A DNA stretch of 52,776 nucleotides, from positions 1 through 52,776 of the forward strand of contig JANYFR010000060.1 of assembly GCA_025362585.1 (NCBI GenBank), given 5' to 3'. Position 1 is the first letter of the stretch. Each line of letters opens with the position of its first letter. This stretch comes from Acidimicrobiales bacterium (lineage in GTDB: Bacteria; Actinomycetota; Acidimicrobiia; Acidimicrobiales; RAAP-2). A model generated the notes under the pieces. It had not been told where the DNA came from. It saw only the letters and a list, made by a program, of their open reading frames with translations, and searched no databases. A program made the position numbers and the translations under genes. This document shows positions 1 through 9,168 of this stretch, piece by piece.

Positions 1-900
1 CCTTAACAGCTGTACCTACCGCGCCCGATCCGGAGCCCACGATGGCCGTCAGTCGAATGGGCGTGCCCCTGGATTTCACCCAGATGACGAGTACATCGCC
101 CGCGTGCACGAGGTTGTCACTTGCAGTCGTTAGACCCGTCCCATCGGTGGAGACGAACGAACCCACTGGGACGAGGGACACGGCGACCGGCGTCGACTGG
201 GCGTAGAGGGTGGCGTCGGTGCTGAAGGGGTAGGTGGCGCCGTCGGCGTAGGGGGTGGCCGAGCCATTGCCGACTACCTGGTACGACACACTCTCGTCCC
301 ATGCCAGTTTGAAAGACCCCGCGTTGTAGTTCACCCACGGCGCCCCCGGGCCGGATGCGAGCGAGCTGTTAAGTCCATTGACGAAGAGAAGTGCCACACT
401 GCCGTTCGCCGTCGTCGTGACGACACTGCTAGGCCTCGTGCTCGAACCGGTGACGGGTGAGTTGGCAGTGGCGCTCAATTTGCCGGCAAACTCAGTCGCC
501 TGCGCGTACCACGACGACCCTCCACTCATCGTCACCGTAACAGTCTTGACGGCCCCGTTACGCCGGAACAGACCCACAGCTCTGTGTCCGACTGTCCCGA
601 TTGGAGCCTGCCAATCTTCTTCACAATGGTGCCCATCGGGCTCGTGACCGAAACCACGCTTTGACCGCTCGATCTAGCGCCCAGGATCGCGAGGACTACG
701 GTGTCGCCGACGGTGGCGTTGGAGGTTAAGACCGTGGCCGCCGACCCACTTGGAACGGCACTCGTCCCTACGTCACTGGATTAAATCGACGACGTCACCG
801 CTCCAACAGTGGACGGAGTACTGATGATCATCAGCGTCGGCACCACTGCCAATGAGACGAGTAGACGTGCCAGTCTCGTGGATCCAGCGAAGCTGTTCAT
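1..900 (-). pseudogene. Broken secreted/surface protein gene, 5' part; runs off the left edge
   Basis: Reading the minus strand from an ATG at 900 (preceded by GGAAGG at 910-915, a good ribosome site) gives a signal peptide (about 35 residues: short Arg-containing N-terminus, hydrophobic LLVSLAVVPTLMII core). An in-frame TAA at 783-781 stops it after 39 codons. The same frame then continues as a plausible Ser/Thr/Val-rich extracellular domain (SAATVLTSNATVGDTVVLAI) until about 560. From there coding resumes in the next frame (NGAVKTVTVTMSGGSSWYA) and stays open to base 1. The two halves join sensibly if one base has been lost near 559-563. The style, beta-rich and ending in VTVT strands, resembles repeat-type adhesin or secreted domains of actinobacteria. 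The function is unknown. Two independent lesions favour a true pseudogene, but sequencing error cannot be excluded for either. Confidence 0.6.
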
Positions 901-1529
901 TTCCGCGGACCTTCCACTAATTAGGTGTCAGAAACCTTACAACAACCGACGAAGTTACGGGAGGCGTGGGAATTCCTCACCCCTGATGACCGGACGGGTC
1001 ATTTAATTCAGGTGGAATTACGGTCAATCATTGGGTTTCCGGATTTTTTTGCTCAACCAGAGAGCCCCGATTGTCCTCGACGGACACCCTCCGAGTCACC
1101 AACGTCATGAACTTCCACGGGGTGGCGACTCACCGTAGTGACGATCTGACTGGCATCGCCCTCTCCGCCTGGATTGGGGCTGGTGTCGACCCTGACTTCC
1201 GGGTTCCAAGCCCTCTCATCCACTCGCTCACCACGGGATGCCAACCGTGGTGCGTGCGCCACTCTCGAGTGTCATCATTGTCCCTGCCTGTTCACGTCGT
1301 AATGTCAGTGACAGGTCCTGGAACCACGCTGGGGAAGTGGGGACAGGTTCTCTGGTGGGACCCCGCGGGGGCCGCGAGCTGGAACAAAGAAAGAAGGGTT
1401 GACGTGAAGGTCAGCACAATCGCCACGGACAACAAGTGGTGTAACGGTGATTGAGTGGGTTTCGCACGGCGAAGGGGAGTACTGTTCAGTCCCCAAAACT
1501 CTTAGGCCCTTCGAGGCACGGTCGAAGCC
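901..1529. other. Intergenic region between the broken secreted protein and the PBP gene
   Basis: About 630 bases between divergent genes. Short open frames here have no recognisable domain, codon pattern or ribosome site, so I do not call a gene. A small inverted repeat, ATGACC/GGTCAT, lies near 985-1001. GGGGA and TCCCC arms flank 1478-1499 just before the PBP start. No RNA gene was recognised. The region presumably holds both divergent promoters, but no clean -35/-10 pair is visible. Confidence 0.4.
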
Positions 1530-3677
1530 GTGTTCTACCGTCTCCACGTAAATTCCACCCGACTCGCGCTGACCTGCGTCGTCGGTGCGGTGCTCGTCGC
1601 GGCCTCGTTGGTAGTGCTTCCTCAGACCAACGGCGAGCTGATTGCGGGGGTCGCCTCGCTGGATGTCTACGTGCAAGGACTGGCCCCTTTTGCTGTTCCC
1701 ACCTTGCCCGAGCACTCGGTGCTGCTCGACGCCGCAGGCCAGCCGATCGCCACCTTCTACTACCAGAACCGGATCGATGTGCACCTGAATCAGGTCGCCA
1801 AGATCGTTACCGCGGCCCTGATTAGCTCCGAAGATCGGACGTTCTACACCAACGACGGCTTCGATCCGAAAGGCATTGCGCGGGCTGCCTTCAACAACCT
1901 CATGGGCCAGGCGGTTCAGGGCGGATCGACCATCACCCAGCAGTACGTGAAGAACCTCACTGAGATCGTCACCGGCGTGGCCGCAGCCGAGACCATCTCG
2001 CGCAAGCTCCACGAGATCGCCTACGCCCGCCAGCTCACGGACGAATTCACCAAGGCACAGATCCTCGAGGGCTACCTCAACACTGTCTACTTTGGCGAGG
2101 ACGCCTACGGGATTCAGGCGGCGGCCCTGCGCTACTACTCAATCCCCGCGGCCGCGCTCGACCTCAACCAGGCGGCCATGCTGGTCGCCCTCGTGCGAAA
2201 CCCCGGTGGCTATGACCCGATCCTCGATCCCACGACGGCGCGCCGGGCGCGCAACCAGGTCCTCGTGGCGATGGTCACGAACCACGCCATCACGCGGGCC
2301 CGGGCCACTATCGTCGGGGCGCTGCCCCTCGACCTCAAGGTCTCACCGGTGCCGACCGACGGCTGTGGTGCGTCGCCCGATCCGTACTTTTGCGAGTGGG
2401 CCTGGAACCAGGTGCGGTCTCTCCCTCAGCTCGGGGCCACCGACGCGCAGCGCATCGCCGCCATCGACAACGGTGGCTACATAATCCGTACCACGCTCAA
2501 CTCCACCGACCAGCGCGCCGCGCAGGCGGCCGCATCTTCGAAGGTCGGGCCCGGGGACCGGGTCGGTGCGGCGCTCGTCTCAGTGACTCCGGGCACCGGG
2601 GCCGTCGTCGCGATGACCGAGAACCGGAAGTGGGGCCTCGACGTGAAGATGAACCAGACCGAGGTCAACTACGCCACGTCCGTGTCACCGGTCGGCTCCG
2701 CCTTCAAGGCCTTCACCCTCGCGACCGCCCTGTCCCAAGGACTTACCGCCAGCCTCGTCCTACCGGCCGGCTCCACGTATCGCTCGAGCGTGCTGGCGAA
2801 CCCCGCGCAGGGGTTTTACTCCAACGCGGAGCCGTGGTCGGCCTCGTACATCTCGCTCGCCACCGCGACGGCGGACTCGGTGAACACCGCCTTCGTGCAG
2901 CTCGAGGAGAAGGTCGGGGTGAAGAACATCGCTGTGACGGCGCACCGCATGGGGTTACTCTCGCTGCCGCTCACGGGACCGGGGGCCCCTCGAGCGAACG
3001 AAGGCAGCCTCACCCTCGGCGCTCGCTCCTTCAGCCCCCTCGAGATGGCCAGCGCCTACGCCACCTTGGCCGACAGCGGGCTCTACTGCACCCCGATGGC
3101 GATCACGTCGATCACCGACCGCACCGGAAAGAAGACGACAATCGCACCCGCGTGTCGTCAGGCCATCCCACCGACCGTCGCCAACGGCGTCACCGACCTG
3201 CTCTACAACGTCGTGGCCTACGGCACGGGCAAAGGCGCTGGAGTTCCGGGTCAGCACATCGCCGGCAAGACTGGGACCACGCAAGGATTCGGCGCCGCGT
3301 GGTTCATTGGCTACACCCCCAAGCTCGTCACCGCCTCGTGGATGGGTGATCCGAAGGGCCCGTCCTTCCCGCTCTACAACGTCGATGGCGTACCGGCCGT
3401 CTACGGCGGAACCCTGCCCGCCTCGACGTTCGCCACGGTGATGGATAAGGAGTTGAACGGCACCCCCGTCACCGACCCGGTCCAGTTCCTCAGCAGCTCA
3501 CCAATCACTGTCCCCGAACTGACCGGTCTGTCGGGACCGCTCGCGAGGAGTCGCTTGCAGTCCCTGGGCCTACGCCTCGTAGGGAGTCTCCCTGGGGTCG
3601 TCGACCAGTCGATCCCGGCGGCCGGGACCATCGTCAACCCCGACAGCTCCGTCGCGCTCACCCCGAGGTCCCCGTGA
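1530..3677 (+). CDS. Class A penicillin-binding protein (bifunctional transglycosylase/transpeptidase) with C-terminal PASTA domain
   Basis: Polymerises lipid II glycan chains and cross-links stem peptides on the outer face of the membrane. The 715-residue product has an N-terminal membrane anchor (about 12-32) and a GT51 transglycosylase domain with the catalytic Glu in SSEDRTFY (E101) and the GGSTITQQYVKN motif. A transpeptidase domain follows, with the nucleophile in SAFK (S390, K393), SVN (450-452) and KTG (580-582). A C-terminal PASTA domain spans about 655-715 (VPELTGLSGPLARSRLQSLG). All catalytic motifs are intact. The GTG at 1530 is the only sensible start ahead of the anchor, though its ribosome site is weak. 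The stop overlaps the next gene (GTGA), so the two are probably translated together. PASTA-tailed class A PBPs are typical of actinobacteria (PonA type), but the exact orthologue is not assigned. Confidence 0.95.
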   Translation: MFYRLHVNSTRLALTCVVGAVLVAASLVVLPQTNGELIAGVASLDVYVQGLAPFAVPTLPEHSVLLDAAGQPIATFYYQNRIDVHLNQVAKIVTAALISSEDRTFYTNDGFDPKGIARAAFNNLMGQAVQGGSTITQQYVKNLTEIVTGVAAAETISRKLHEIAYARQLTDEFTKAQILEGYLNTVYFGEDAYGIQAAALRYYSIPAAALDLNQAAMLVALVRNPGGYDPILDPTTARRARNQVLVAMVTNHAITRARATIVGALPLDLKVSPVPTDGCGASPDPYFCEWAWNQVRSLPQLGATDAQRIAAIDNGGYIIRTTLNSTDQRAAQAAASSKVGPGDRVGAALVSVTPGTGAVVAMTENRKWGLDVKMNQTEVNYATSVSPVGSAFKAFTLATALSQGLTASLVLPAGSTYRSSVLANPAQGFYSNAEPWSASYISLATATADSVNTAFVQLEEKVGVKNIAVTAHRMGLLSLPLTGPGAPRANEGSLTLGARSFSPLEMASAYATLADSGLYCTPMAITSITDRTGKKTTIAPACRQAIPPTVANGVTDLLYNVVAYGTGKGAGVPGQHIAGKTGTTQGFGAAWFIGYTPKLVTASWMGDPKGPSFPLYNVDGVPAVYGGTLPASTFATVMDKELNGTPVTDPVQFLSSSPITVPELTGLSGPLARSRLQSLGLRLVGSLPGVVDQSIPAAGTIVNPDSSVALTPRSP

Positions 3678-5032
3678 GAGCGCCCCTGCCGAGAGTCGGC
3701 CGGTTCATTTCCGACCACTGGCGCGGTACCGTCACCTATCTGTCGGTGCTAAGCGTCGTCGTTCTCTTAGTCCTCGCCATCACGGGTCTCTTCCTCCCGC
3801 CACTCAGTGCCACCGCTCCCAAAGTCGTCGTAAACCCTTCGGTCGTCACCGCCACCAGCGACCGGACGCCGGGCGTCGCTCTACTGGGCGAACTGCTCGG
3901 TCAAGCGGCCACGATGCCGAACTTCGCGCAGCGCGCCTGGCCCGCGTCCGCCCCCGACGCCGGCCTGCTCCCGGTCGACCCCGTTGGTCAAACGTGCGCC
4001 TTCACCCGACCACTGACTCCGAGCCTCTCGCCGGTGCTGACGCGGTCGTCACTCTTGAACTTGCTGAGCGCATCCAGTTCACCCGCCACCGCACCTCCCC
4101 GCTCAACGCCGGCCTCACCGGCCACCACGGTCGGGCCGCTCACTGTCGCAGTATCGGCCTCGGTGGTCGGTCCCGGCCTCGGACTACGGGTCTTCGAGGC
4201 GCGACAGTTCCAGGCGTCGTACTGCCCGGGCGTGTACCTGGTCTCCACTTCGACGATACCCGCGCCGCAGTTCATCGCGACACTGAGCAGTTCGAGCGCT
4301 ACTCCAATCGTGGAGTTCGTCGCCGTGAAGAGTGACGTCCTGATCACCGTCGTGGTGTCCGCCCCTTACGGCACGACGACGCGCACCGTCGGCCAGACTG
4401 CACTTTCGTACTTGGTTGACGGACTCGTCACATCGTTGGCGCACGTCTGCGCCGACCCCGCGACTTCCGTCACGCTCGCCACCCGCAATCCGACCCAACC
4501 GGACTACGTCGCGCCGACCCGACTTGCGACGCTGACCCCTCCTTCGACGTTCACCGCGCCGGATCTCACGCTGCTGAAGGCCCAACCTCCTACGGTCCCT
4601 CCACCACCCCTCGGCACCGTCACCACCGCACCCAAGGTGCCGGTGATCCCGACGGTCGCGTCGTCCGTCACCGTTGCGCTGCCCGCCCCCGACCTGACGG
4701 GACCCGGGTGCGGATGGGACTTTACTGGCCAGGTCGCCCCGGCACCGCCCGCCGCGCCAGACCCGTCGGCCACCCAGGTGGCCCAGGCGGCGCTCACGAG
4801 CCTCGAGACCCAGTGGTCGAACTGGCCGGCGACGGTCACCACGTACCTCGCCGCCCTCGCGACCTACAACGCCGACCTGATCTCGTACAACAAATGGCAG
4901 GCCACGACCACGACCACGACTAGCACCACGACCACGACAACCGTGACCAGCACTACGACCACCAGTACGACGACGTCATCGACGACCGTGCCCACGACCG
5001 TGCCCTCTAACACCACGACCTCGCACCCGTAG
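3674..5032 (+). CDS. Membrane-anchored extracellular protein with Pro/Thr-rich tail, unknown function
   Basis: The 452-residue product begins at a GTG that overlaps the PBP stop codon (GTGA), a sign of translational coupling. A short basic N-terminus (MRAPLPRVGRFISDHWRG) is followed by one hydrophobic segment at about 20-43 with no cleavage motif, so it is probably a type II membrane protein with most of the chain outside. The outside part is rich in Ala, Thr, Pro, Ser and Val, with only a few cysteines, and has no domain I recognise. It ends in a low-complexity Thr tail (about residues 411-452), which may span or attach to the wall. Coupling to a PBP suggests a role in wall synthesis or PBP regulation; that is inference from position only. 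Confidence 0.7.
   Translation: MRAPLPRVGRFISDHWRGTVTYLSVLSVVVLLVLAITGLFLPPLSATAPKVVVNPSVVTATSDRTPGVALLGELLGQAATMPNFAQRAWPASAPDAGLLPVDPVGQTCAFTRPLTPSLSPVLTRSSLLNLLSASSSPATAPPRSTPASPATTVGPLTVAVSASVVGPGLGLRVFEARQFQASYCPGVYLVSTSTIPAPQFIATLSSSSATPIVEFVAVKSDVLITVVVSAPYGTTTRTVGQTALSYLVDGLVTSLAHVCADPATSVTLATRNPTQPDYVAPTRLATLTPPSTFTAPDLTLLKAQPPTVPPPPLGTVTTAPKVPVIPTVASSVTVALPAPDLTGPGCGWDFTGQVAPAPPAAPDPSATQVAQAALTSLETQWSNWPATVTTYLAALATYNADLISYNKWQATTTTTTSTTTTTTVTSTTTTSTTTSSTTVPTTVPSNTTTSHP
4904..5017 (+). repeat. Low-complexity ACG/ACC/ACT tract encoding a Thr-rich tail
   Basis: Near-continuous threonine codons with scattered Ser and Val form the C-terminus of the upstream membrane protein. The tract is made of short imperfect ACGACC-type units, so it is prone to slippage and length variation between strains. 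It is coding, and is not a CRISPR or intergenic repeat. Confidence 0.8.
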
Positions 5033-5576
5033 TCGCCCCGCGCTCCCTCTCGAGTGCACGGCCCGCCAATCCGACCAGCTCTCGTGGCACGATCGCTGAG
5101 CCCGTGTCATTGCGAAAGTCGCGTTCGCCGTCATTGATGCATCCGAGTTGCTGGACGCTACCGCGAACAGCGCCGTTGTGGAGGCAACTGGACTGGTGTG
5201 TGCGGTGCCCTTCGAGCAGTTCAACTCGCGGGACCGAGAGGCCGCAGGACCATTACTGACCCTTGGGTGCCCTGCTTTGGACGGCGGCCAACGGGCGGCG
5301 AACGGTTTGATGCGTTCACGGACGTTCGACTTCGCGCAGTGTGAGACACCCACACGAACCGGATGAGAGCCCCACGCGATTGGGCAATTTCGACCGCTTC
5401 GTTTCAACGGACGGGCTCCTGTTGGGGGTGAGGGATGCCAAACTCTGATTTTTTCGGTTCGGTGACGAGCTCGACGCGGTGATATCCGCGCCGGACTGCC
5501 CGCAATGGCGGGACAGCACAGCACGCCTTCCGCGGCACAGCGCGGCTACCATCAAACTGAATCCAGTGACCGCACC
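5033..5576. other. Intergenic region, no confident gene
   Basis: About 540 bases. On the plus strand the frame at about 5097-5366 is open and reads like a small protein (for example AFAVIDASELLDATANSAVV, then RTFDFAQCETPTRTG), but it has no ATG/GTG start with a ribosome site and matches no family I know. The opposite strand is also open here. It could be a degenerate gene fragment. No RNA, terminator or clear promoter was recognised. Confidence 0.35.
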
Positions 5577-6368
5577 ATGAAGAGTTCAATGGCCCTACAG
5601 CGCATTCTCTACCGCTTCTACGAGCACCGGCTGGCGAGTTCTCTGTCCACCGACCGGCTGCCTCGCCACGTGGGGGTCATCCTGGACGGGCACCGGCGCT
5701 TCGCGCGTGCCGCCGGCGACTGCGAGTATCGCACCAGCTACGAAATTGGCATGGCCAAGCTCGAGGACCTCCTGAGGTGGTGCGCCGACTTGGACATCCC
5801 CGCGGTGACCGCCTGGGTCCTCTCGACCGAGAACCTACAGCGGCCTGCGGCCGAACTCGACCCGTACCTCGAAGTGCTCGGGGGTCTCCTCGCGCGCCTA
5901 CCAGCACTCGCCGAGCGCGTCGGTTTCTCACTGTCGATAAGTGGAAGCCTCGACTTGCTGCCGCCGTGGCTGGCTCGCACGGCCAAGGAAGCAGTCGACC
6001 GCGTGGCTGCGCTCGGTGGCCAACGAATGAACGTGAACATCGCCTTGTGCTACGGCGGGCGTCAAGAGGTGGTGGACGCCTGCCGCTCCCTCGTGACCGA
6101 CCTGCAGGCCGACGGCGTCGCGCCCGAGGACCTGGCCGACTCGATCGATGCTGAGGGGCTCGCCCGCAACCTCTACGCGTCCGACCTGCCCGACATCGAC
6201 TTGGTGATCCGCACGAGCGGTGAAGCACGGCTCTCGGGCTTCTTGCTGTGGCAATCGGCGTACGCCGAATTCATCTTCGTCGACCCCTTCTGGCCAGCCT
6301 TTCGGAAAATCGATCTCCTGCGCGCGTTACGCGACTACTCGCGACGTGAGCGTAGATTCGGCGCCTAG
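5577..6368 (+). CDS. Cis-prenyltransferase (isoprenyl diphosphate synthase, UppS family)
   Basis: Condenses isopentenyl diphosphate units in cis onto an allylic diphosphate, giving a polyprenyl carrier precursor or, for actinobacterial short-chain members, Z,E-farnesyl diphosphate. The 263-residue product carries the family signatures: RHVGVILDGHRRFAR (substrate-binding Asp at D37), WVLSTENLQRP, NIALCYGGRQEV, DIDLVIRTSGEARLSGFLLWQSAYAEF and FVDPFWP. The usual DGN triplet reads DGH (H39) and the following Trp is Phe, an uncommon variant. The overall motif set is closer to the short-chain actinobacterial synthases than to classical UppS, so the product chain length is uncertain. ATG 5577 is preferred; an in-frame ATG at 5505 would add a 24-residue tail unlike the family, and ATG 5589 is also possible. 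Confidence 0.9.
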   Translation: MKSSMALQRILYRFYEHRLASSLSTDRLPRHVGVILDGHRRFARAAGDCEYRTSYEIGMAKLEDLLRWCADLDIPAVTAWVLSTENLQRPAAELDPYLEVLGGLLARLPALAERVGFSLSISGSLDLLPPWLARTAKEAVDRVAALGGQRMNVNIALCYGGRQEVVDACRSLVTDLQADGVAPEDLADSIDAEGLARNLYASDLPDIDLVIRTSGEARLSGFLLWQSAYAEFIFVDPFWPAFRKIDLLRALRDYSRRERRFGA

Positions 6369-6414
6369 CTCCAAACTCGACGAAGGGGGGCTGCCACTTG
6401 CGTGAGTCTGAAAG

Positions 6415-6489
6415 TGGTGCCCCCGACAGGAGTCGAACCTGCGCACATGGCTTCGGAGGCCAATGCTCTATCCGCTGAGCTACGGGGGC
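6415..6489 (-). tRNA. tRNA-Arg (anticodon CCG)
   Basis: On the minus strand the acceptor stem GCCCCCG (6489-6483) pairs fully with CGGGGGC (6425-6419), followed by discriminator A and an encoded CCA (6417-6415). The D arm is GCTC...GAGC, the anticodon loop is CTCCGAA (anticodon CCG, reading CGG) and the T loop is TTCGACT. The first base pair of the anticodon stem is a T-T mismatch. It lies beside lysA; in many actinobacteria argS occupies the position upstream of lysA, and argS is absent here. Confidence 0.95.
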
Positions 6490-6562
6490 AAGGTCCTCAT
6501 CCTACCGGACGGCCTTTTGAAGCTCTTCGGGCACCGGGCTCGTCAACTTCTAAAGTTTGAGA

Positions 6563-7834
6563 ATGGGTGCCGCTCCAATCCTTCTCACGCTGCTGGCCGA
6601 CACCGCCGCGTTGAGTGCATCGGAGACGAAGGTCGGCGACGTCTCGTTGGGCGACTTGGCGGCCAACTACGGAACGCCGCTGTTCGTCTACGACGAGGCG
6701 ACGTTGCGTGCACGATGTCGAGAGGCGGCGAGCGTCTTCGACGACGGCGTCGCCTACGCCTCCAAGGCGTTCCTCTGTGGGGCCATGGCGCGCCTCGCGT
6801 ACGAAGAAGGTCTGTGCATCGATGTGGCGACCGGGGGTGAACTCGACATCGTTCTTCGCTCGGGCGTGCCGGCGAGTCGAATTATCATGCACGGTAACAA
6901 CAAGGCGCACAACGAGCTCGAGCGGGCCATCGCGGTCGGGGTCCATCGCGTGGTCGTCGACAACTTCCATGAGATCGAGCGTCTGAGGACACTGGTCACG
7001 GTCGAGCGACCACTCCACTGTCTCGTGCGCGTGACCCCCGGGGTCGAGGCTCACACCCACGAGTTCGTGCGTACCGGCCAGGAGGACACCAAGTTTGGCT
7101 TCTCCGTTGCGTCGGGCGACGCCCGTCGGGCCGTGGCGGCCCTCAACGCGATGCCGGGACTGTCCCTGCACGGAGTCCACGCCCACATCGGCTCGCAGAT
7201 ATTCGACGTCGCCGGATTTCGCGAGTCACTCACGATACTTGCGACCTTCACGCGCGGCGACGATTTCGACGAACTCTGCATCGGCGGAGGGCTTGGCGTT
7301 CCCTACGTCGAAGGCGAATCGGCGCCGTCGATCACCGAGTGGGGAACGGCAATGCGTCGCGCCGCCCGCGACGTCGGTCTCGACGCGTCAATCCGCTTGA
7401 TCGCCGAACCCGGTCGGGCCATCGTCGCTCAGGCCGGACTCACGTTGTACCGCGTCGGGGCGGTGAAGGCCAGCGCCCTGCGCACGTACATGGCGGTCGA
7501 CGGAGGGATGAGCGACAATCCCCGGCCGGTGCTGTACGGCTCGGGCTACGAGGCATTCGATGTCGCGCAGCCAATGGCGACGCGACCACAGTCGGTGCGA
7601 CTCGTGGGCAAGCACTGCGAGAGCGGTGACGTCCTCATCGATGAGGCGTGGCTGCCCGCGACGACCGGCGTCGACAGCATTGTCGCGACACCCGTGACGG
7701 GCGCCTACGGCTACGCCATGGCGTCGAACTACAACCGCGCCACGCGACCGGCCGTGGTGTTCGTCGCCGACGGACGTGCGCGTGAAGTCCTTCGTCGAGA
7801 GACCTTCGACGACCTCGCTCGACTCGAAGTCTAA
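6563..7834 (+). CDS. lysA: Diaminopimelate decarboxylase
   Basis: Catalyses the last step of lysine synthesis, decarboxylating meso-diaminopimelate with PLP; meso-DAP is also a wall precursor. The 423-residue fold-type III enzyme has the PLP lysine in VAYASKAFLC (K68), HAHIGSQI, the glycine-rich phosphate loop CIGGGLGVPY, IAEPGRAIV, the CESGDVL motif that supplies the active-site Cys of the partner subunit, and a C-terminal AYGYAMASNYNRATRPAVV. ATG 6563 is preferred to a TTG two codons upstream. It heads the lysA-hom-thrC run, so lysine and threonine synthesis from aspartate are grouped together. Confidence 0.97.
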   Translation: MGAAPILLTLLADTAALSASETKVGDVSLGDLAANYGTPLFVYDEATLRARCREAASVFDDGVAYASKAFLCGAMARLAYEEGLCIDVATGGELDIVLRSGVPASRIIMHGNNKAHNELERAIAVGVHRVVVDNFHEIERLRTLVTVERPLHCLVRVTPGVEAHTHEFVRTGQEDTKFGFSVASGDARRAVAALNAMPGLSLHGVHAHIGSQIFDVAGFRESLTILATFTRGDDFDELCIGGGLGVPYVEGESAPSITEWGTAMRRAARDVGLDASIRLIAEPGRAIVAQAGLTLYRVGAVKASALRTYMAVDGGMSDNPRPVLYGSGYEAFDVAQPMATRPQSVRLVGKHCESGDVLIDEAWLPATTGVDSIVATPVTGAYGYAMASNYNRATRPAVVFVADGRAREVLRRETFDDLARLEV

Positions 7835-7869
7835 AAAGAGCTCGGAAGCCGGTCGGTTAGCCTTGTTGG

Positions 7870-9168
7870 GTGGAGAAGCCGGTCGTTCGAGTCGGGGTCA
7901 TTGGGGCGGGCAACGTTGGCAGTGCTCTCGTACAACTCCTGAACGACCCCGCGCGACACGAAGCGCTCGTGGACGCTGCGACGGGGCAACTCGAACTGGT
8001 CGGCGTCGCAGTGCGCGACCCCACCAAGGGGCGCCCGGGTCTGCCGAGCGGCCTGTTGACCGACGCCACCGCACTGGTCAATCGGGACGACCTCGACATC
8101 CTCGTCGAGTTGGCGGGGGGCATCGAGCCCACGCGGTCCTTCGTCGAATCGGCGCTAAGGCGCGGAGTCTCGGTCGTGACGGCGAACAAGGCACTGGTTG
8201 CGGAGTCGGGCACTGCGCTCGCGCAACTGGCCCACCAACACGGTGCCGATTTCTTCTACGAGGCGGCGGTTGGCGGCGGCGTACCGATTCTGCGGGCACT
8301 GCGAACCTCGCTCGCCGGCGAGCGTATTAATCGGGTGCTCGGTATCGTCAACGGCACCACCAACTTCATTCTCTCCAAGATGACGAGTGAGGGCAGTGAC
8401 TACGCCGACGTACTGGCCGAGGCTCAGGCGCTCGGGTTCGCCGAGGCCGACCCCTCGGCCGACGTCGAGGGGTTCGACGCCGCCGCCAAGGTTCAGATTC
8501 TTTCGTCGCTCGCCTTCGGCACTGAGCTGAAGGGCGAGCAGATCTCGCGCGAAGGCATCACCGGCGTGCGCGACGTCGACGTCGAGTTTGCCCGACGGGC
8601 CGGCTTCGTCATCAAGTTGCTTGGGGTCGCCGAACGAGTGGGGGAGTCGGGCGTTTCGCGCCGAGTGCATCCGGCGATGATTCCCGACGAGCATCCTCTC
8701 GCCTCGGTGCACGGGGCTATGAATGCAGTCTTTGTCGAGGGGGTGGCAAGTGGTCCATTGATGTGGCTCGGTCAGGGCGCCGGAGGCGAACCTACGGCGA
8801 CGGCGGTACTCGGTGACGTCCTCGACGCGGCGCGTAACCGAGTGAGCGGTCGACACGACGTTCCGTTCACGGTCGATTCGACACTGCGCAGCGTCTCGGC
8901 CGGCGACCTCTCCACGGCCTTCTACATCAGCATCGACGTCCTCGACAGGCCGGGCGTCTTGGCGTCGGTGGCCAGTATCTTTGGCCGCCACGGCGTGTCA
9001 ATCCAGTCCATGGAACAGTCCGGCTTCGCCGACGAGGCCCGTCTGTCGTTCCTTACGCACCTCGCCATGACGAGCGACGTGGAGGCGACGGTCGCCGAAC
9101 TGGGGCGCCTCGAGGCCGTGGACCGGGTGGGCGCCTGTATCCGGGTTCTCGACGGGGGCGCGAAGTGA
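7870..9168 (+). CDS. hom: Homoserine dehydrogenase
   Basis: Reduces aspartate semialdehyde to homoserine, the branch point toward threonine and methionine. The 432-residue product starts with an NAD(P)-binding Rossmann motif ([16 protein letters not shown]), contains [10 protein letters not shown], the catalytic-domain segment [14 protein letters not shown] and [15 protein letters not shown], and ends with an ACT domain (about 350-432, [20 protein letters not shown]) that typically binds threonine for feedback inhibition. GTG 7870 is the start; it lies 35 bases after lysA. The last four bases overlap thrC (GTGA), indicating coupling. Confidence 0.97.
   Translation: MEKPVVRVGVIGAGNVGSALVQLLNDPARHEALVDAATGQLELVGVAVRDPTKGRPGLPSGLLTDATALVNRDDLDILVELAGGIEPTRSFVESALRRGVSVVTANKALVAESGTALAQLAHQHGADFFYEAAVGGGVPILRALRTSLAGERINRVLGIVNGTTNFILSKMTSEGSDYADVLAEAQALGFAEADPSADVEGFDAAAKVQILSSLAFGTELKGEQISREGITGVRDVDVEFARRAGFVIKLLGVAERVGESGVSRRVHPAMIPDEHPLASVHGAMNAVFVEGVASGPLMWLGQGAGGEPTATAVLGDVLDAARNRVSGRHDVPFTVDSTLRSVSAGDLSTAFYISIDVLDRPGVLASVASIFGRHGVSIQSMEQSGFADEARLSFLTHLAMTSDVEATVAELGRLEAVDRVGACIRVLDGGAK

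Noticed and set aside
117-338. A 73-codon minus-strand frame near the left edge
   Set aside because: It is a third frame inside the broken secreted-protein gene. The neighbouring frame, open to the edge, gives the better protein.
1071-1454. A 127-codon plus-strand frame before the PBP gene
   Set aside because: TTG start without a ribosome site, mixed composition and no recognisable domain.
4904-5017. Short tandem ACGACC-like units as a possible CRISPR or satellite
   Set aside because: The units are in frame and encode the Thr-rich tail of the upstream protein; there are no spacers.
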